47,568 bases of DNA from Psittacicella gerlachiana (GTDB lineage: Bacteria > Pseudomonadota > Gammaproteobacteria > Enterobacterales > Psittacicellaceae), in contig NZ_NRJF01000029.1 of assembly GCF_003585965.1 (NCBI RefSeq), positions 1 to 47,568 on the forward strand, in the 5' to 3' direction. The notes below the pieces were generated by a model that did not search any database, was not told the origin of the DNA, and was given only the letters and a program-made list of their open reading frames with translations. The position numbers were made by a program, and so were the translations under genes. This document shows positions 17,398-25,329 of this stretch, piece by piece (the first letter of the stretch is position 1; every line of letters begins with the position of its first letter).

Positions 17398-19278
17398 TTA
17401 TTCTTTACTTGGTTCAGCACTAATAGCACTTTTTAAACGCTGAAAAGAATCTTTGATGGCTGCTCCGGTTTTTTGCACAAAGTTAGGATGAGAAATCTTA
17501 TCTATCCACGCAAAAAGCTCAGGCAAATTATAATTTACTTGATTCGCTCGATTCCATACTAATTTAAAATCCAGCTCAACCTTTTGTTGTTGCAATTGTT
17601 GAGCAAAAATAATTGGTAAAGCAATTGGATAGTAATTATCAAAGGTTCCTTGACGCATCCACCAAAACTTAGTTACAGGAGCTTGAGTTTGTAAATAATA
17701 ACTCGGATTAAAAGCTTGTACTAGAGCTTGAGAAGCATGAGTTTGCTGTGGACTATGTAACTCTTGATACTTACTAAAGTGCTGTTTAGCAAAGAGACGA
17801 TTATAAGGTGAACTTAAATCCGTGGCATCTACAAAGAGAGGAAAATTCGCTCTCCCTACAGCAGCTTGATAAGCAAAAGTATGCATTGCTGTCACTTTAC
17901 CTTCATGTACAACTAACCATGGATAAAGCGTTAAATCTAACTCAGGGGTTTGTTCTAAAGCCTCTTGAGCAGCTTGAATAAAGTAATGTTCAATTAAAGT
18001 ACGAAAAGAGCCATTACCATCAGGATTTAAGCCATAAGTTTGTTTAGCTTCACCAAGATTTAAATTATTTACATAGTGAATAAATTCATGCTGTAACTCT
18101 TGGCTAATTTCTAGTTGTTTTGCGGTAAAAGGAATAGCTTTACTTGCCGTCTCAGAAGTTCCAGGTAAAGGACGCAGTTGTTGTTCATGAACGCTACTAA
18201 AGCCCCATTCATAAGCCATATCTGCATGCTCTAAATTAAAATAAGGTGCATATAAGGCTATGGCATATACTTGTCCTTGGCTAGGTGCGGCTTGAAGATC
18301 GGCAAGCTCTTCTTCGATTAGCGTCCCTAAAGGCATACCCAGTAAACTTATAATATTAGCTCCGCCATTTCCGGCAAGAGCAATAATACGTTTAGCATCA
18401 CCAGGCATAGAGGCTGCATTAAACGCTAAGTAGTTTACGGCTGCTTGAGCATCAACAAGAGAAGCGGGAGCATAACCTGTAGCTTGCCCTTGACTGTTTA
18501 CCGCCTCACTACCTCGCATTCCAACACTCACCACCACATATCCTTGAGCTAAAGCTTGAGCAATGAGATTTCCTTCAAGATTTGGCAAATCTAAACTTGC
18601 TTCTCCTGAAGACGGTGTAGGCGTAGGTTCTAGCTGCTCATTTGAGTTATTCTCATTAAGCGATTTAGTCACATAACCTATGCCCGAGGTAACTTTTTCG
18701 CCAATTGCCGAGACTCCATCTTTGGCAGTAGTCACAAGATTGCCTAATTGTTTAGCAATTGCTTGTGGGGTAGAAATTTGTTGATTAAGAGTAAGATTAT
18801 ACTTATTCCCTAATACTAAGAGTCCTCGGTTATCCACTTGATAACTAAACTTTACGGTTGCTGTTGCCTCAGCTTGTTCTTTTTTAGTCGTTGCCTCTGT
18901 TTGAGACTCAACATCAACTTGTGGTTCGACAACTAAGGCTGGTAGTACCTCAGGAGCTACTGAGGTAAACTTATCCATACGATTAATTAACAAAATAGGT
19001 GCAGTACTCTGACTATAACCATTGAGTTCTTTTCCTGCAAAATAATCAGCAGGAATATAAATATTCATTCTTTGATATTCAGGATTAGTTGGTGCTCCTA
19101 AATACAGCACATTTTCATATGCTCTTACTCTGATAACTTTATCTCCCAGCATAAAAGTTTTATCAACATAATTAGCTTCGGGGATAAAATTTAAAGATTT
19201 GATTTCTTCTGCTCTCGTATCTAAAGAAGGAAGAAAACCAAGCAAAGAAATAAAGACAAATAATTTATTTACTCGCAT
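17398..19278 (-). CDS. Exported tannase/feruloyl-esterase-like protein, probably catalytically inactive
   Basis: A signal peptide (MRVNKLFVFISLLGFL, likely cut after RA near 23) sends the protein across the inner membrane. The layout follows bacterial subtype B tannases, which are alpha/beta hydrolases: RVRAYENVLYLG, YQRMNIYIPADYF, AQGYVVVSVGMRG, HADMAYEWGF, DATDLSSPYNRLF, and NYNLPELFAWID at the end. The usual nucleophile loop GTSAGG is replaced by AGNGGA, with Asn304 at the serine position. The usual RHGT reads RQGT. The position of the catalytic His in the W-D-x-x-H-x-G-D-Y-D-L block reads Asn579. It therefore looks like a non-enzymatic binding protein. Residues ~120-220 are a Thr/Glu/Gln-rich linker. 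AGAGGAG precedes the ATG. It is divergent from aroB and ends at a shared terminator. Confidence 0.7.
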   Translation of the reverse strand: MRVNKLFVFISLLGFLPSLDTRAEEIKSLNFIPEANYVDKTFMLGDKVIRVRAYENVLYLGAPTNPEYQRMNIYIPADYFAGKELNGYSQSTAPILLINRMDKFTSVAPEVLPALVVEPQVDVESQTEATTKKEQAEATATVKFSYQVDNRGLLVLGNKYNLTLNQQISTPQAIAKQLGNLVTTAKDGVSAIGEKVTSGIGYVTKSLNENNSNEQLEPTPTPSSGEASLDLPNLEGNLIAQALAQGYVVVSVGMRGSEAVNSQGQATGYAPASLVDAQAAVNYLAFNAASMPGDAKRIIALAGNGGANIISLLGMPLGTLIEEELADLQAAPSQGQVYAIALYAPYFNLEHADMAYEWGFSSVHEQQLRPLPGTSETASKAIPFTAKQLEISQELQHEFIHYVNNLNLGEAKQTYGLNPDGNGSFRTLIEHYFIQAAQEALEQTPELDLTLYPWLVVHEGKVTAMHTFAYQAAVGRANFPLFVDATDLSSPYNRLFAKQHFSKYQELHSPQQTHASQALVQAFNPSYYLQTQAPVTKFWWMRQGTFDNYYPIALPIIFAQQLQQQKVELDFKLVWNRANQVNYNLPELFAWIDKISHPNFVQKTGAAIKDSFQRLKSAISAEPSKE

Positions 19279-19307
19279 ATTTCTCCTCTAGAATTTTGTA
19301 TGCGCCT

Positions 19308-19313
19308 ATTATA
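19308..19313 (-). promoter_or_regulatory. Candidate -10 of the tannase-like gene
   Basis: Minus-strand TATAAT in the context AGTATAAT, about 30 bp before the ATG. No good -35. Confidence 0.4.
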
Positions 19314-19392
19314 CTAAAATTTAGCATCTAAGATTTAGGCAATTACAATTTGCAAAAAAAGCTCGGGCATCAAAGCTATAAAAGTAGTAAAA

Positions 19393-19398
19393 TATAAT
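19393..19398 (+). promoter_or_regulatory. Candidate -10 of aroB
   Basis: TATAAT within AAATATAATTG, 30 bp before the aroB ATG. The -35 region is weak. Confidence 0.4.
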
Positions 19399-19428
19399 TG
19401 TAAAAAATAAATCTTAGAGAGATAAAAT

Positions 19429-20574
19429 ATGACCACATCTAGACTTTTAAGTCAGGTACATGTTACCTTACCTGATAATAAATCGTACGATATTTTAATT
19501 GGTAGTCATCTTTTAACCGATGTTAAATATTTAAGTCCTTATTGTAAAGGGCGTGAAGTACTAATTGTAACTAACCCTACGGTAGCTCAATATCACTTAA
19601 ATTCTTTACTCCAAGGCTTAGGTAATATCTGTAGTAAACTAAATGTTGTTGAAGTTATTGATAGTGAAGAAGCTAAAACTTCACCTTACCTTGAGCAAAT
19701 TTACACAAGTTTATTAGAGCACAATTATTCTCGTCGCTCTTTAATTATTGCTTTAGGAGGCGGAGTAATTGGGGATCTTGCAGGCTATGCGGCTGCTACC
19801 TATCAACGGGGGATAGATTTTTTACAAATTCCTACTACTTTATTAGCTCAGGTAGATTCTTCGATTGGAGGTAAAACTGCGATCAATCATAAGCTCGGAA
19901 AAAATATGATTGGTGCTTTCCACCAACCAGTAAATGTTCTTATTGACCTAGAAGTCTTAAAAACTCTTCCCGATCGTGAATTATCTGCAGGTCTAGCTGA
20001 GGTAATTAAATATGGATTTATTTTCTCGGCAGAATTTATCGAATATCTCGAACATAATCTTGACCGTTTAAGAGATAAAGACCTTGCCACTCTCGCTCAA
20101 ACTATTGCTCGTTGTTGCGAGTTTAAAGCGAAAGTAGTGGCTGAAGATGAAAAAGAAACGGGAGTGAGAGCCTTACTAAATCTAGGTCATACTTATGGAC
20201 ATGCAATTGAAGCTTGCCAAGGCTATGGTAACTGGTTACATGGAGAGGCAATAAGTACAGGAATGGTATTAGCTGGATTAACTACCTTAGAAATAATCCA
20301 ACAAAACCATGCTACCGATATCGCCTTAAACTTTACCCATGGAGACCTTGAACGCGTAAAACAACTGCTTACCCGTGCAGGATTACCGATTCATATTCCA
20401 GAAAATATGGATAGTGATAGCTTCTTAAAATACATGGCTCGAGACAAGAAAAATCTTGCTAATCAAATCGTACTTGTTCTCTTTGCCCATTTAGGACAAG
20501 CTTATGTTGAAAAATATGTAAGCCATGATACGATTAGAAAAATAATTAACACTTACAAAGGCTATGCGAGTTAG
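19429..20574 (+). CDS. aroB: 3-dehydroquinate synthase
   Basis: Second step of the shikimate pathway: converts DAHP to 3-dehydroquinate with NAD+ and a divalent metal. Clear blocks are ALGGGVIGDLAGYAA, TYQRGIDFLQIPTTLLAQVD with SSIGGKTAIN, KNMIGAFHQP, ELSAGLAEVIKYG, LNLGHTYGHAIE and LHGEAISTGM (metal ligands Glu and His). The 381 residues compare with 362 in E. coli. The usual partners aroK, damX and dam are not here; a GNAT acetyltransferase follows after 26 bp, presumably in the same operon. AGAGAG is the ribosome-binding site. Confidence 0.97.
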   Translation: MTTSRLLSQVHVTLPDNKSYDILIGSHLLTDVKYLSPYCKGREVLIVTNPTVAQYHLNSLLQGLGNICSKLNVVEVIDSEEAKTSPYLEQIYTSLLEHNYSRRSLIIALGGGVIGDLAGYAAATYQRGIDFLQIPTTLLAQVDSSIGGKTAINHKLGKNMIGAFHQPVNVLIDLEVLKTLPDRELSAGLAEVIKYGFIFSAEFIEYLEHNLDRLRDKDLATLAQTIARCCEFKAKVVAEDEKETGVRALLNLGHTYGHAIEACQGYGNWLHGEAISTGMVLAGLTTLEIIQQNHATDIALNFTHGDLERVKQLLTRAGLPIHIPENMDSDSFLKYMARDKKNLANQIVLVLFAHLGQAYVEKYVSHDTIRKIINTYKGYAS

Positions 20575-20600
20575 CCCTATAACTTTTTTAAGGTTACTTC

Positions 20601-21461
20601 ATGAGAGAATTCCTTACATCTATTTCTTATCCTTCATTGAACGAAGACGGTAGTATTCTAGTTAGCCCAGAGCTAAGTTTAGAGCCGATCAAAGTTGACC
20701 ATGTTAAAGAAATGTGGCCTCAAGTAAAAGAAAGCCAAGAGCATTTAGCACGCTTTTTACCTTGGGCTGAAAATGCTTCCAAAGAAAGTCTGACACAATA
20801 CTTTGCAAAATGTGAAGAAGATTTTGTTGCTAATACCAATCGAGTTTATGCCATTAGAGTTAACAACCATCTTTTTAAAAAACAAGTGGTAGGTTGTATT
20901 TCTTTAAAACTCAACTTTGTGGGAAAAAACTATCCCGGCAATGCAGAATTAGGCTATTACCTTTTCCAAGATGCTACAGGGCATAACTTTACTCATGAGG
21001 CGGTACAAGCTTTATGTACGGTTACCTATACTCATGACAATGTACAAAGATTTGAAATTAAAGTAAGAGTAGAAAATACTGCCTCTCGTAATGTCGCTCT
21101 CAAACTTAATGCTAAGTTTGAAGGGGAATTACGTAACTACTTTGGTCAAGATTATTGTCTTTATAGTTATGTGCTTCCGGATGACTTTATTCAACAAAAC
21201 CAACTAATTAACGATCGTCTTGTTGAAGGTGAGGGCTTAGCGATAGCTCCATTTTCGATTGAAAATCTAGAAGAGGTTAATGTTGAAGAATTAGCGGAAG
21301 CAACGCGTCAAGCTACCAATAATCTTAATCAAGCTGAAGCCCAAAATATGGTTTCACGTATCGTAGCTCAACAAAATGCTTCGGTTACGAATAATGAAGA
21401 ATTTGAAATTGAAGCGGAACAAAGTGCGGTAGATAATTCTGAAGCAAAAACTTCAAATTAA
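20601..21461 (+). CDS. RimL-like GNAT acetyltransferase with an acidic tail
   Basis: Residues about 20-195 follow the RimJ/RimL branch of the GNAT fold: LEPIKVDHVKEMWP, LARFLPWAEN, VVGCISLKLN, AELGYYLFQDATGHNFTHEA and FEIKVRVENTASRNVALKLN. The last part, with RxxxxNxxS/NxxxxxKL, is the acetyl-CoA and substrate region of that branch. RimL-type enzymes acetylate protein N-termini or small molecules; the target here is unknown. From about 215 on a tail rich in Glu, Asn, Gln and Ala is extra. It lies 26 bp after aroB with AAGGT before the ATG, and ends at a bidirectional terminator. Confidence 0.8.
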   Translation: MREFLTSISYPSLNEDGSILVSPELSLEPIKVDHVKEMWPQVKESQEHLARFLPWAENASKESLTQYFAKCEEDFVANTNRVYAIRVNNHLFKKQVVGCISLKLNFVGKNYPGNAELGYYLFQDATGHNFTHEAVQALCTVTYTHDNVQRFEIKVRVENTASRNVALKLNAKFEGELRNYFGQDYCLYSYVLPDDFIQQNQLINDRLVEGEGLAIAPFSIENLEEVNVEELAEATRQATNNLNQAEAQNMVSRIVAQQNASVTNNEEFEIEAEQSAVDNSEAKTSN

Positions 21462-21472
21462 TCCCAAAAGCA

Positions 21473-21511
21473 AAAGAGAGAAGTCGGTTACTTGAACAGA
21501 CTTCTCTCTTT
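21473..21511. terminator. Bidirectional terminator between the GNAT gene and glycerophosphotransferase gene 1
   Basis: AAAGAGAGAAGTC (21473-21485) pairs with GACTTCTCTCTTT (21499-21511) around 13 nt. The GAGAAGTC/GACTTCTC core is shared with the terminator at 24087. Confidence 0.85.
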
Positions 21512-21515
21512 GCCT

Positions 21516-22727
21516 TTAAGCTTTTTGTTGTAAAAGTTTAATAAAAGTATCCTTCTCGGTTTCGGTGCTTCCGATTAAATACTCTTTAGCTTGTTTTCTT
21601 TGTTCTTGCTTATAATCATCCCCACCTAAAACGCGTTCTAATTCACTATATAGCTCTTCTAAAGTTGACCAAGTATAAGCATAATAATCATAACTCATAT
21701 TACTCTTAGAAATTTGGATTTTCTTATCTTTAGGCACATACACAAATATAGGTCCATTAGCAGCTATACAATCTGAAACCACTCCTGAAATATCACAAAG
21801 AAAAATATTTGATTCCACTAATACTTCATTTAAAGGTTGCAATTTATTGACAACTTTATGCTCCACCCCTTTTTCATCAAGAGATTGAGAAATCTGCTCT
21901 TCAATATTTAATAAAAGCTTATCACGATTTCCAGTCATAGGATGAAACTTTGCATTTACCGGAAGCTTAAATTTTTCAGCAATAAAACTAAGAATCTTTG
22001 TTGCATGTTTTACTGAAGAGTAATTTGTTTCCTCAAAAACTCCTTCCCAAGTTGGGAGGTATAAAACACTAGGCTTTCTCTCTTGCCAATTAGTTTTAGT
22101 TTGCTCAATTACTGCTTTTAAGGAAGGACGCCCTACTTTAACAAAATCGGTGCTAATTGTAAAACCGGCATTGGCAAATCTATCGATATGAGCTTGACCG
22201 GCAACCCAAATTTGATCATAAACTCTAAAGAATTTATGTGCACTTGAGGTCTTATCACTATCTCCATGCCCAATAAAAATATGTTCAAATTGAGTATAAC
22301 GTAAAGTATGAATTAAATTTGCGGTATTTGACGGATAAAGAATATACTTTAAGCTACTAATCTTTTCCACCACTTGCTCTATATCATCAATTCTTTTACA
22401 AAAGACCACATGTAAGTATGGATAATTTTCTTTAAGCCAATTAAACATTTCTTTATTTCTTACAAGAATAAAGAAATTAATTTTTGCTTTACATAAATAA
22501 GGAATCCATAAAGCAACTTGATTTGGACCAGCTTTTATACTTTCTCCAGTATGCACGGCATGGGTATAAGAAATAAAAGGATTAAAGTTGTGCATTTCTA
22601 AAGTTGTAGCTTTCGTTTTAGATTTAGGTTTAGCAGTTTTAACTCCAATATTTTGATTAACCCTTTTAGTTACCATATCCTTAAAAAATAACTTCGGATT
22701 TTTTACTAATTTACTCAGCTTACTCAT
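21516..22727 (-). CDS. TagB/TagF-like (CDP-glycerol) glycerophosphotransferase, copy 1
   Basis: A GT-B-type transferase of the CDP-glycerol glycerophosphotransferase family, which builds or starts glycerol-phosphate polymers of cell-surface glycans. Blocks typical of the family are IFIGHGDSDK (HGxxxK-like site), RVYDQIWVAGQAHIDRF, VKVGRPSL, VLYLPTWEG, KFHPMTGNRD, FLCDISGVVSDCIAA and NGPIFVYVPKD. The 403-residue protein opens MSKLSKLVKNPKLFFKDMV, a basic amphipathic start that may touch the membrane. GAGGTC precedes the ATG. It is strongly similar along its length to the gene at 24121-25329. It lies 18 bp downstream of the propeller-like gene, so they form one operon behind leader RNA copy 1. 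The real donor is not proven. Confidence 0.78.
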   Translation of the reverse strand: MSKLSKLVKNPKLFFKDMVTKRVNQNIGVKTAKPKSKTKATTLEMHNFNPFISYTHAVHTGESIKAGPNQVALWIPYLCKAKINFFILVRNKEMFNWLKENYPYLHVVFCKRIDDIEQVVEKISSLKYILYPSNTANLIHTLRYTQFEHIFIGHGDSDKTSSAHKFFRVYDQIWVAGQAHIDRFANAGFTISTDFVKVGRPSLKAVIEQTKTNWQERKPSVLYLPTWEGVFEETNYSSVKHATKILSFIAEKFKLPVNAKFHPMTGNRDKLLLNIEEQISQSLDEKGVEHKVVNKLQPLNEVLVESNIFLCDISGVVSDCIAANGPIFVYVPKDKKIQISKSNMSYDYYAYTWSTLEELYSELERVLGGDDYKQEQRKQAKEYLIGSTETEKDTFIKLLQQKA

Positions 22728-22745
22728 GATGACCTCAATATCAAA

Positions 22746-23756
22746 TTAGTTTTTCTCTACTCTCTCTAATAATCCTTTTAACTGCTGATCTAAAGAACGT
22801 CTATATAAGAGGCTAACTCGTTTTCGATGATCTCCAACTACTATTTGGATATAAATATAATTATCGACTAAGGAGATCCCCTCAGCTTCCCAATGCTTCT
22901 CTTTCCCACTCTTTAAAGCTATATCCTTTCCCGCTTCAATAAATTCACGTCCCAGTAATTTTCCATCCAAAGTATAAGTCAACAAAAGCTTGGGAAAATT
23001 TATGTCATATAACCCAAGAAAAACATAGATCAATTTACCGTCACTAGCTATACCTTGCACGGGATACTGTTTAGAATTACTTAAAGGATCTAAAAGAAAT
23101 TGCGAAATAAACTTCTCACTCCAATCTAAGGTGGTTAGTTCTTGAGCTTTTAAATCCCATACCCTTAGATATTTTTGTTGAGCTTTTTCACCTACTGCAA
23201 TTAGATATTCTCCCGTAGTAGCAATCGCTGGGGTAGTATTTCCTCGCTCTTGAAAATCAGGAGAAAATAAACGAACCCGTAAAATATTGCTTGGAGCTTG
23301 ATTTTCAAGATATTGAAATCTTACTGCATAGTGTCCATAGTTAGTTATCCCAAATCCAGCTGATGTCCAAAAGTACACTTGCGAATCAATCAGTTGTACA
23401 CTAATTCCTTGGTGTCCTAAAAGCTGACTTCCTATACTTGAAGATTTTCCTTGAATGGTATACGTCTGAGGATCATAAACGTACTTGGTAATACAGGAAA
23501 ATCCTGTATTACAAACTCTTTGAGAATAGGCTTGCTCTAACTGAGGTAATAAAACAAAACCTTGCTCTACATTACCAACTCTACTTCCTACTGGTTGAAG
23601 TTGATGCACTAATTGCCAATTATGATTGCTTTTAGTTTGTTCTTGTAAAGTCAAAGGCGGTAATTGCATTACCTGTGATCTTAAAGATAGCCTAGGATTG
23701 AAATAAACCACAGCAAATAAACAAAGCAAAAGAATAAGGAATATAATTTTTTGCAT
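22746..23756 (-). CDS. Membrane-anchored propeller-like protein, possibly TagC-like
   Basis: This gene has no certain family. An N-terminal hydrophobic segment (IIFLILLLCLFAVVYF) is a signal anchor or uncleaved signal. The rest is beta-rich, with repeating motifs of the type GxLLxYTLDGKLL, SDGKLIYVFLG and EAEGISLVDNYIYIQI, suggesting a beta-propeller. The closing HWEAEGISLVDNYIYIQIVV resembles the last blade of TagC/P68-type propellers found with wall teichoic acid genes; this match is by eye and weak. Cys residues near 82 and 88 could form a disulfide outside the cytoplasm. It is first in the operon with transferase copy 1 and sits 77 bp after the terminator of leader RNA copy 1. A role in handling a glycerol-phosphate polymer outside the inner membrane is inferred from context. 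Confidence 0.55.
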   Translation of the reverse strand: MQKIIFLILLLCLFAVVYFNPRLSLRSQVMQLPPLTLQEQTKSNHNWQLVHQLQPVGSRVGNVEQGFVLLPQLEQAYSQRVCNTGFSCITKYVYDPQTYTIQGKSSSIGSQLLGHQGISVQLIDSQVYFWTSAGFGITNYGHYAVRFQYLENQAPSNILRVRLFSPDFQERGNTTPAIATTGEYLIAVGEKAQQKYLRVWDLKAQELTTLDWSEKFISQFLLDPLSNSKQYPVQGIASDGKLIYVFLGLYDINFPKLLLTYTLDGKLLGREFIEAGKDIALKSGKEKHWEAEGISLVDNYIYIQIVVGDHRKRVSLLYRRSLDQQLKGLLERVEKN

Positions 23757-23833
23757 TTAATTTCTACTCTGTTTAAATTTAAGAGTACTTAAGTTTTCAT
23801 AGATCTAACTTTAGTTTAAATTTTGTCCACGAC

Positions 23834-23860
23834 AAAAGGGAGTGGTAAAAAACCACTCCC
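23834..23860 (-). terminator. Terminator at the end of leader RNA copy 1
   Basis: Minus-strand GGGAGTGGT and ACCACTCCC (23852-23860 and 23838-23846 on the plus strand) with a T-rich loop, followed by TTTTGTC. It lies between the promoter and the genes it would serve. Confidence 0.8.
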
Positions 23861-23887
23861 CTGCTGAGAAATTAATAAATTAAGCTA

Positions 23888-23897
23888 CCCCCCCCCC
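23888..23897 (-). repeat. Ten-base homopolymer (G on the RNA strand), copy 1
   Basis: Ten C on the plus strand, G on the transcribed strand, inside the leader RNA between hairpin 2 and the terminator. Tracts of this kind slip during replication and vary in length in many host-associated bacteria. Confidence 0.85.
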
Positions 23898-24004
23898 AGC
23901 AAAAATCCCTTAATAAACACATATTTATTAAGATTTTACTGAGAGGCGATAATAAATAGCGATTATAATACCGATTACAACAGCTATTATTCTCAGTCGG
24001 GGTG

Positions 24005-24013
24005 ATTATAGCA
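24005..24013 (-). promoter_or_regulatory. Extended -10 promoter of leader RNA copy 1
   Basis: Minus-strand TGCTATAAT (24013 down to 24005). The predicted start, G at 23998, falls at the base of hairpin 1, so the RNA would begin with its stem. Confidence 0.6.
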
Positions 24014-24086
24014 ATTAAGCTTATTGAGAAAATATTTTTGTCGCCTATATTATAATCGATCTTAAGAAGAAGATGAAAATTATTAG

Positions 24087-24114
24087 AAAAGAGAAGTCGC
24101 ACGACTTCTCTTTT
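24087..24114 (-). terminator. Terminator of glycerophosphotransferase gene 2
   Basis: AAAAGAGAAGTCG and CGACTTCTCTTTT form a 12-13-bp stem with a tiny loop. It directly follows the stop codon (TAA at 24123-24121) and marks the upstream end of leader repeat copy 1. Confidence 0.85.
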
Positions 24115-24120
24115 TGGGAT

Positions 24121-25329
24121 TTAAGCTTCTTGTTGTAAAAGTTTAATAAAGGTATCACTTTCAGTTTCGGTACTACCAATTAAATACTCTTTAGCTTTTT
24201 TTCTTTGCTCCTGTTTATAATCGTCTCCTCCTAAAACTCGTGCTAATTCAGCATATAGTTCTTCAAGAGTTGACCAAGTATAAGCATAATCATCATAACT
24301 CATATTACTCTTAGATATTTGCAAATGCTTATCCTTAGGAACATAAACAAAAATTGGACCATTAGCGGCAATACATTCAGAAACTACGGCTGAAATATCA
24401 CAAATAAAAATATTTGCTTGCCCGATGCCTTCATTAATAGGTTCTAATTTACTCACGACTTTAGCTTCTATCCCCTTAGCTAAAAGAGATTTTATAACAT
24501 TAGCTTCAATATTGTCTAAGAAGGAATCACGAGTACCTGTTAAAGGATGAAATTTTACGCTAACCGGTAAATTTAATTTCTCTCGCACATGAGTTAGAAT
24601 ACTCCCCGCATGTTTTACAGAAGAGTAATTAGCTTCTTCCAAGACTCCCTCCCAAGTTGGTAAGTATAAAACATTATAGTTGCGCTCGTGCCATGCTTCT
24701 TTAGTTTGTACAATTACTTCTTTTAATGATGGTCTTCCTACTTTAACAAACTCCGATGCTATACTAAAACCCGCATTCGCAAATCTATCTATATGCGCTT
24801 GACCGGCAACCCAAATTTGATCATATACCCTAAAGAACTTATGTGCACTTGCTGATTTATCACTATCACCATGTCCAATAAAAATATGCTTATACTCAGA
24901 ATAACGTAAGGTATGAATTAAATTTGCAGTATTTGAGGGATATAAAATAGAATGCACCGAGTCAATATTGGTGAGTAATTGCTCTACATCTTGATCTCTT
25001 TTACAATAAGCAACAGATACAAAAGGATAGGTCTCTTTAAGCCAATTTAACATCTCTCTATTTCTTACAAGGATAAAGAAATTTATTTTGGCTTTACAAA
25101 AATAAGGAATCCATAACACCAAATGATTTGGTCCTGCTTTAATAGTTTCACCTGTATGCAAAACATGAGTATACTTATTTAACACATTAAAATTATGTAA
25201 CTCGAGAGTTTTTTTTGATTCTTTTTTCTGAGCTGTTGCTTGAGAGCTATCTCCCTTGTTAATACGCTTATTTACCATATCCTTAAAAAATAACTTTGGA
25301 CTTTTTATTAATTTACTCAACTTACTCAT
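24121..25329 (-). CDS. TagB/TagF-like (CDP-glycerol) glycerophosphotransferase, copy 2
   Basis: A paralogue of the gene at 21516-22727 with the same blocks: IFIGHGDSDKSASAHKF, VYDQIWVAGQAHIDRF, VGRPSL, LYLPTWEG, KFHPLTG, FICDISAVVSECIAANG. The N-terminus aligns exactly (MSKLSKLIKSPKLFFKDMV), and GAGGTC stands at the same place before the ATG in both. The ATG at 25329 is therefore chosen over an in-frame ATG 17 codons upstream, giving 402 residues. The central substrate region differs most between the two, so they may use different acceptors. It is a single-gene unit behind leader RNA copy 2, with about 200 nt between the leader terminator and the ATG. Confidence 0.8.
   Translation of the reverse strand: MSKLSKLIKSPKLFFKDMVNKRINKGDSSQATAQKKESKKTLELHNFNVLNKYTHVLHTGETIKAGPNHLVLWIPYFCKAKINFFILVRNREMLNWLKETYPFVSVAYCKRDQDVEQLLTNIDSVHSILYPSNTANLIHTLRYSEYKHIFIGHGDSDKSASAHKFFRVYDQIWVAGQAHIDRFANAGFSIASEFVKVGRPSLKEVIVQTKEAWHERNYNVLYLPTWEGVLEEANYSSVKHAGSILTHVREKLNLPVSVKFHPLTGTRDSFLDNIEANVIKSLLAKGIEAKVVSKLEPINEGIGQANIFICDISAVVSECIAANGPIFVYVPKDKHLQISKSNMSYDDYAYTWSTLEELYAELARVLGGDDYKQEQRKKAKEYLIGSTETESDTFIKLLQQEA

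Larger units (their letters stand above)
23834..23998 (-). ncRNA. Structured leader RNA or small RNA, copy 1 (about 165 nt)
   Basis: Predicted from an extended -10 promoter to an intrinsic terminator. Hairpin 1 (23938-23997) closes with ACTGAGA/TCTCAGT, continues AATAGC/GCTATT and ends in an 8-bp distal stem with tetraloop CGGT. Hairpin 2 (23909-23932) is CTTAATAAA/TTTATTAAG with a 6-nt loop. Then come GCT, ten G, TAGC, a second TTTATTAA and a second TCTCAG, and the terminator GGGAGTGGT/ACCACTCCC with TTTT. Compared with copy 2, stem differences largely swap A-U, G-U and G-C pairs. The propeller-like gene starts 77 nt past the terminator and shows no promoter of its own. It may thus be an attenuating leader; a free small RNA is the alternative. 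No known RNA family is recognised. Confidence 0.65.
23817..24114 (-). repeat. Intergenic leader repeat, copy 1
   Basis: Nearly 300 bp shared with 25511-25808, both in the same orientation 1.69 kb apart. The blocks at the 3' side (first ~70 bp on the plus strand), the promoter and the purine-rich block before it are almost identical. Differences cluster in two RNA hairpins. It begins in the terminator behind transferase copy 2 and ends shortly before the propeller-like gene. Confidence 0.9.
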
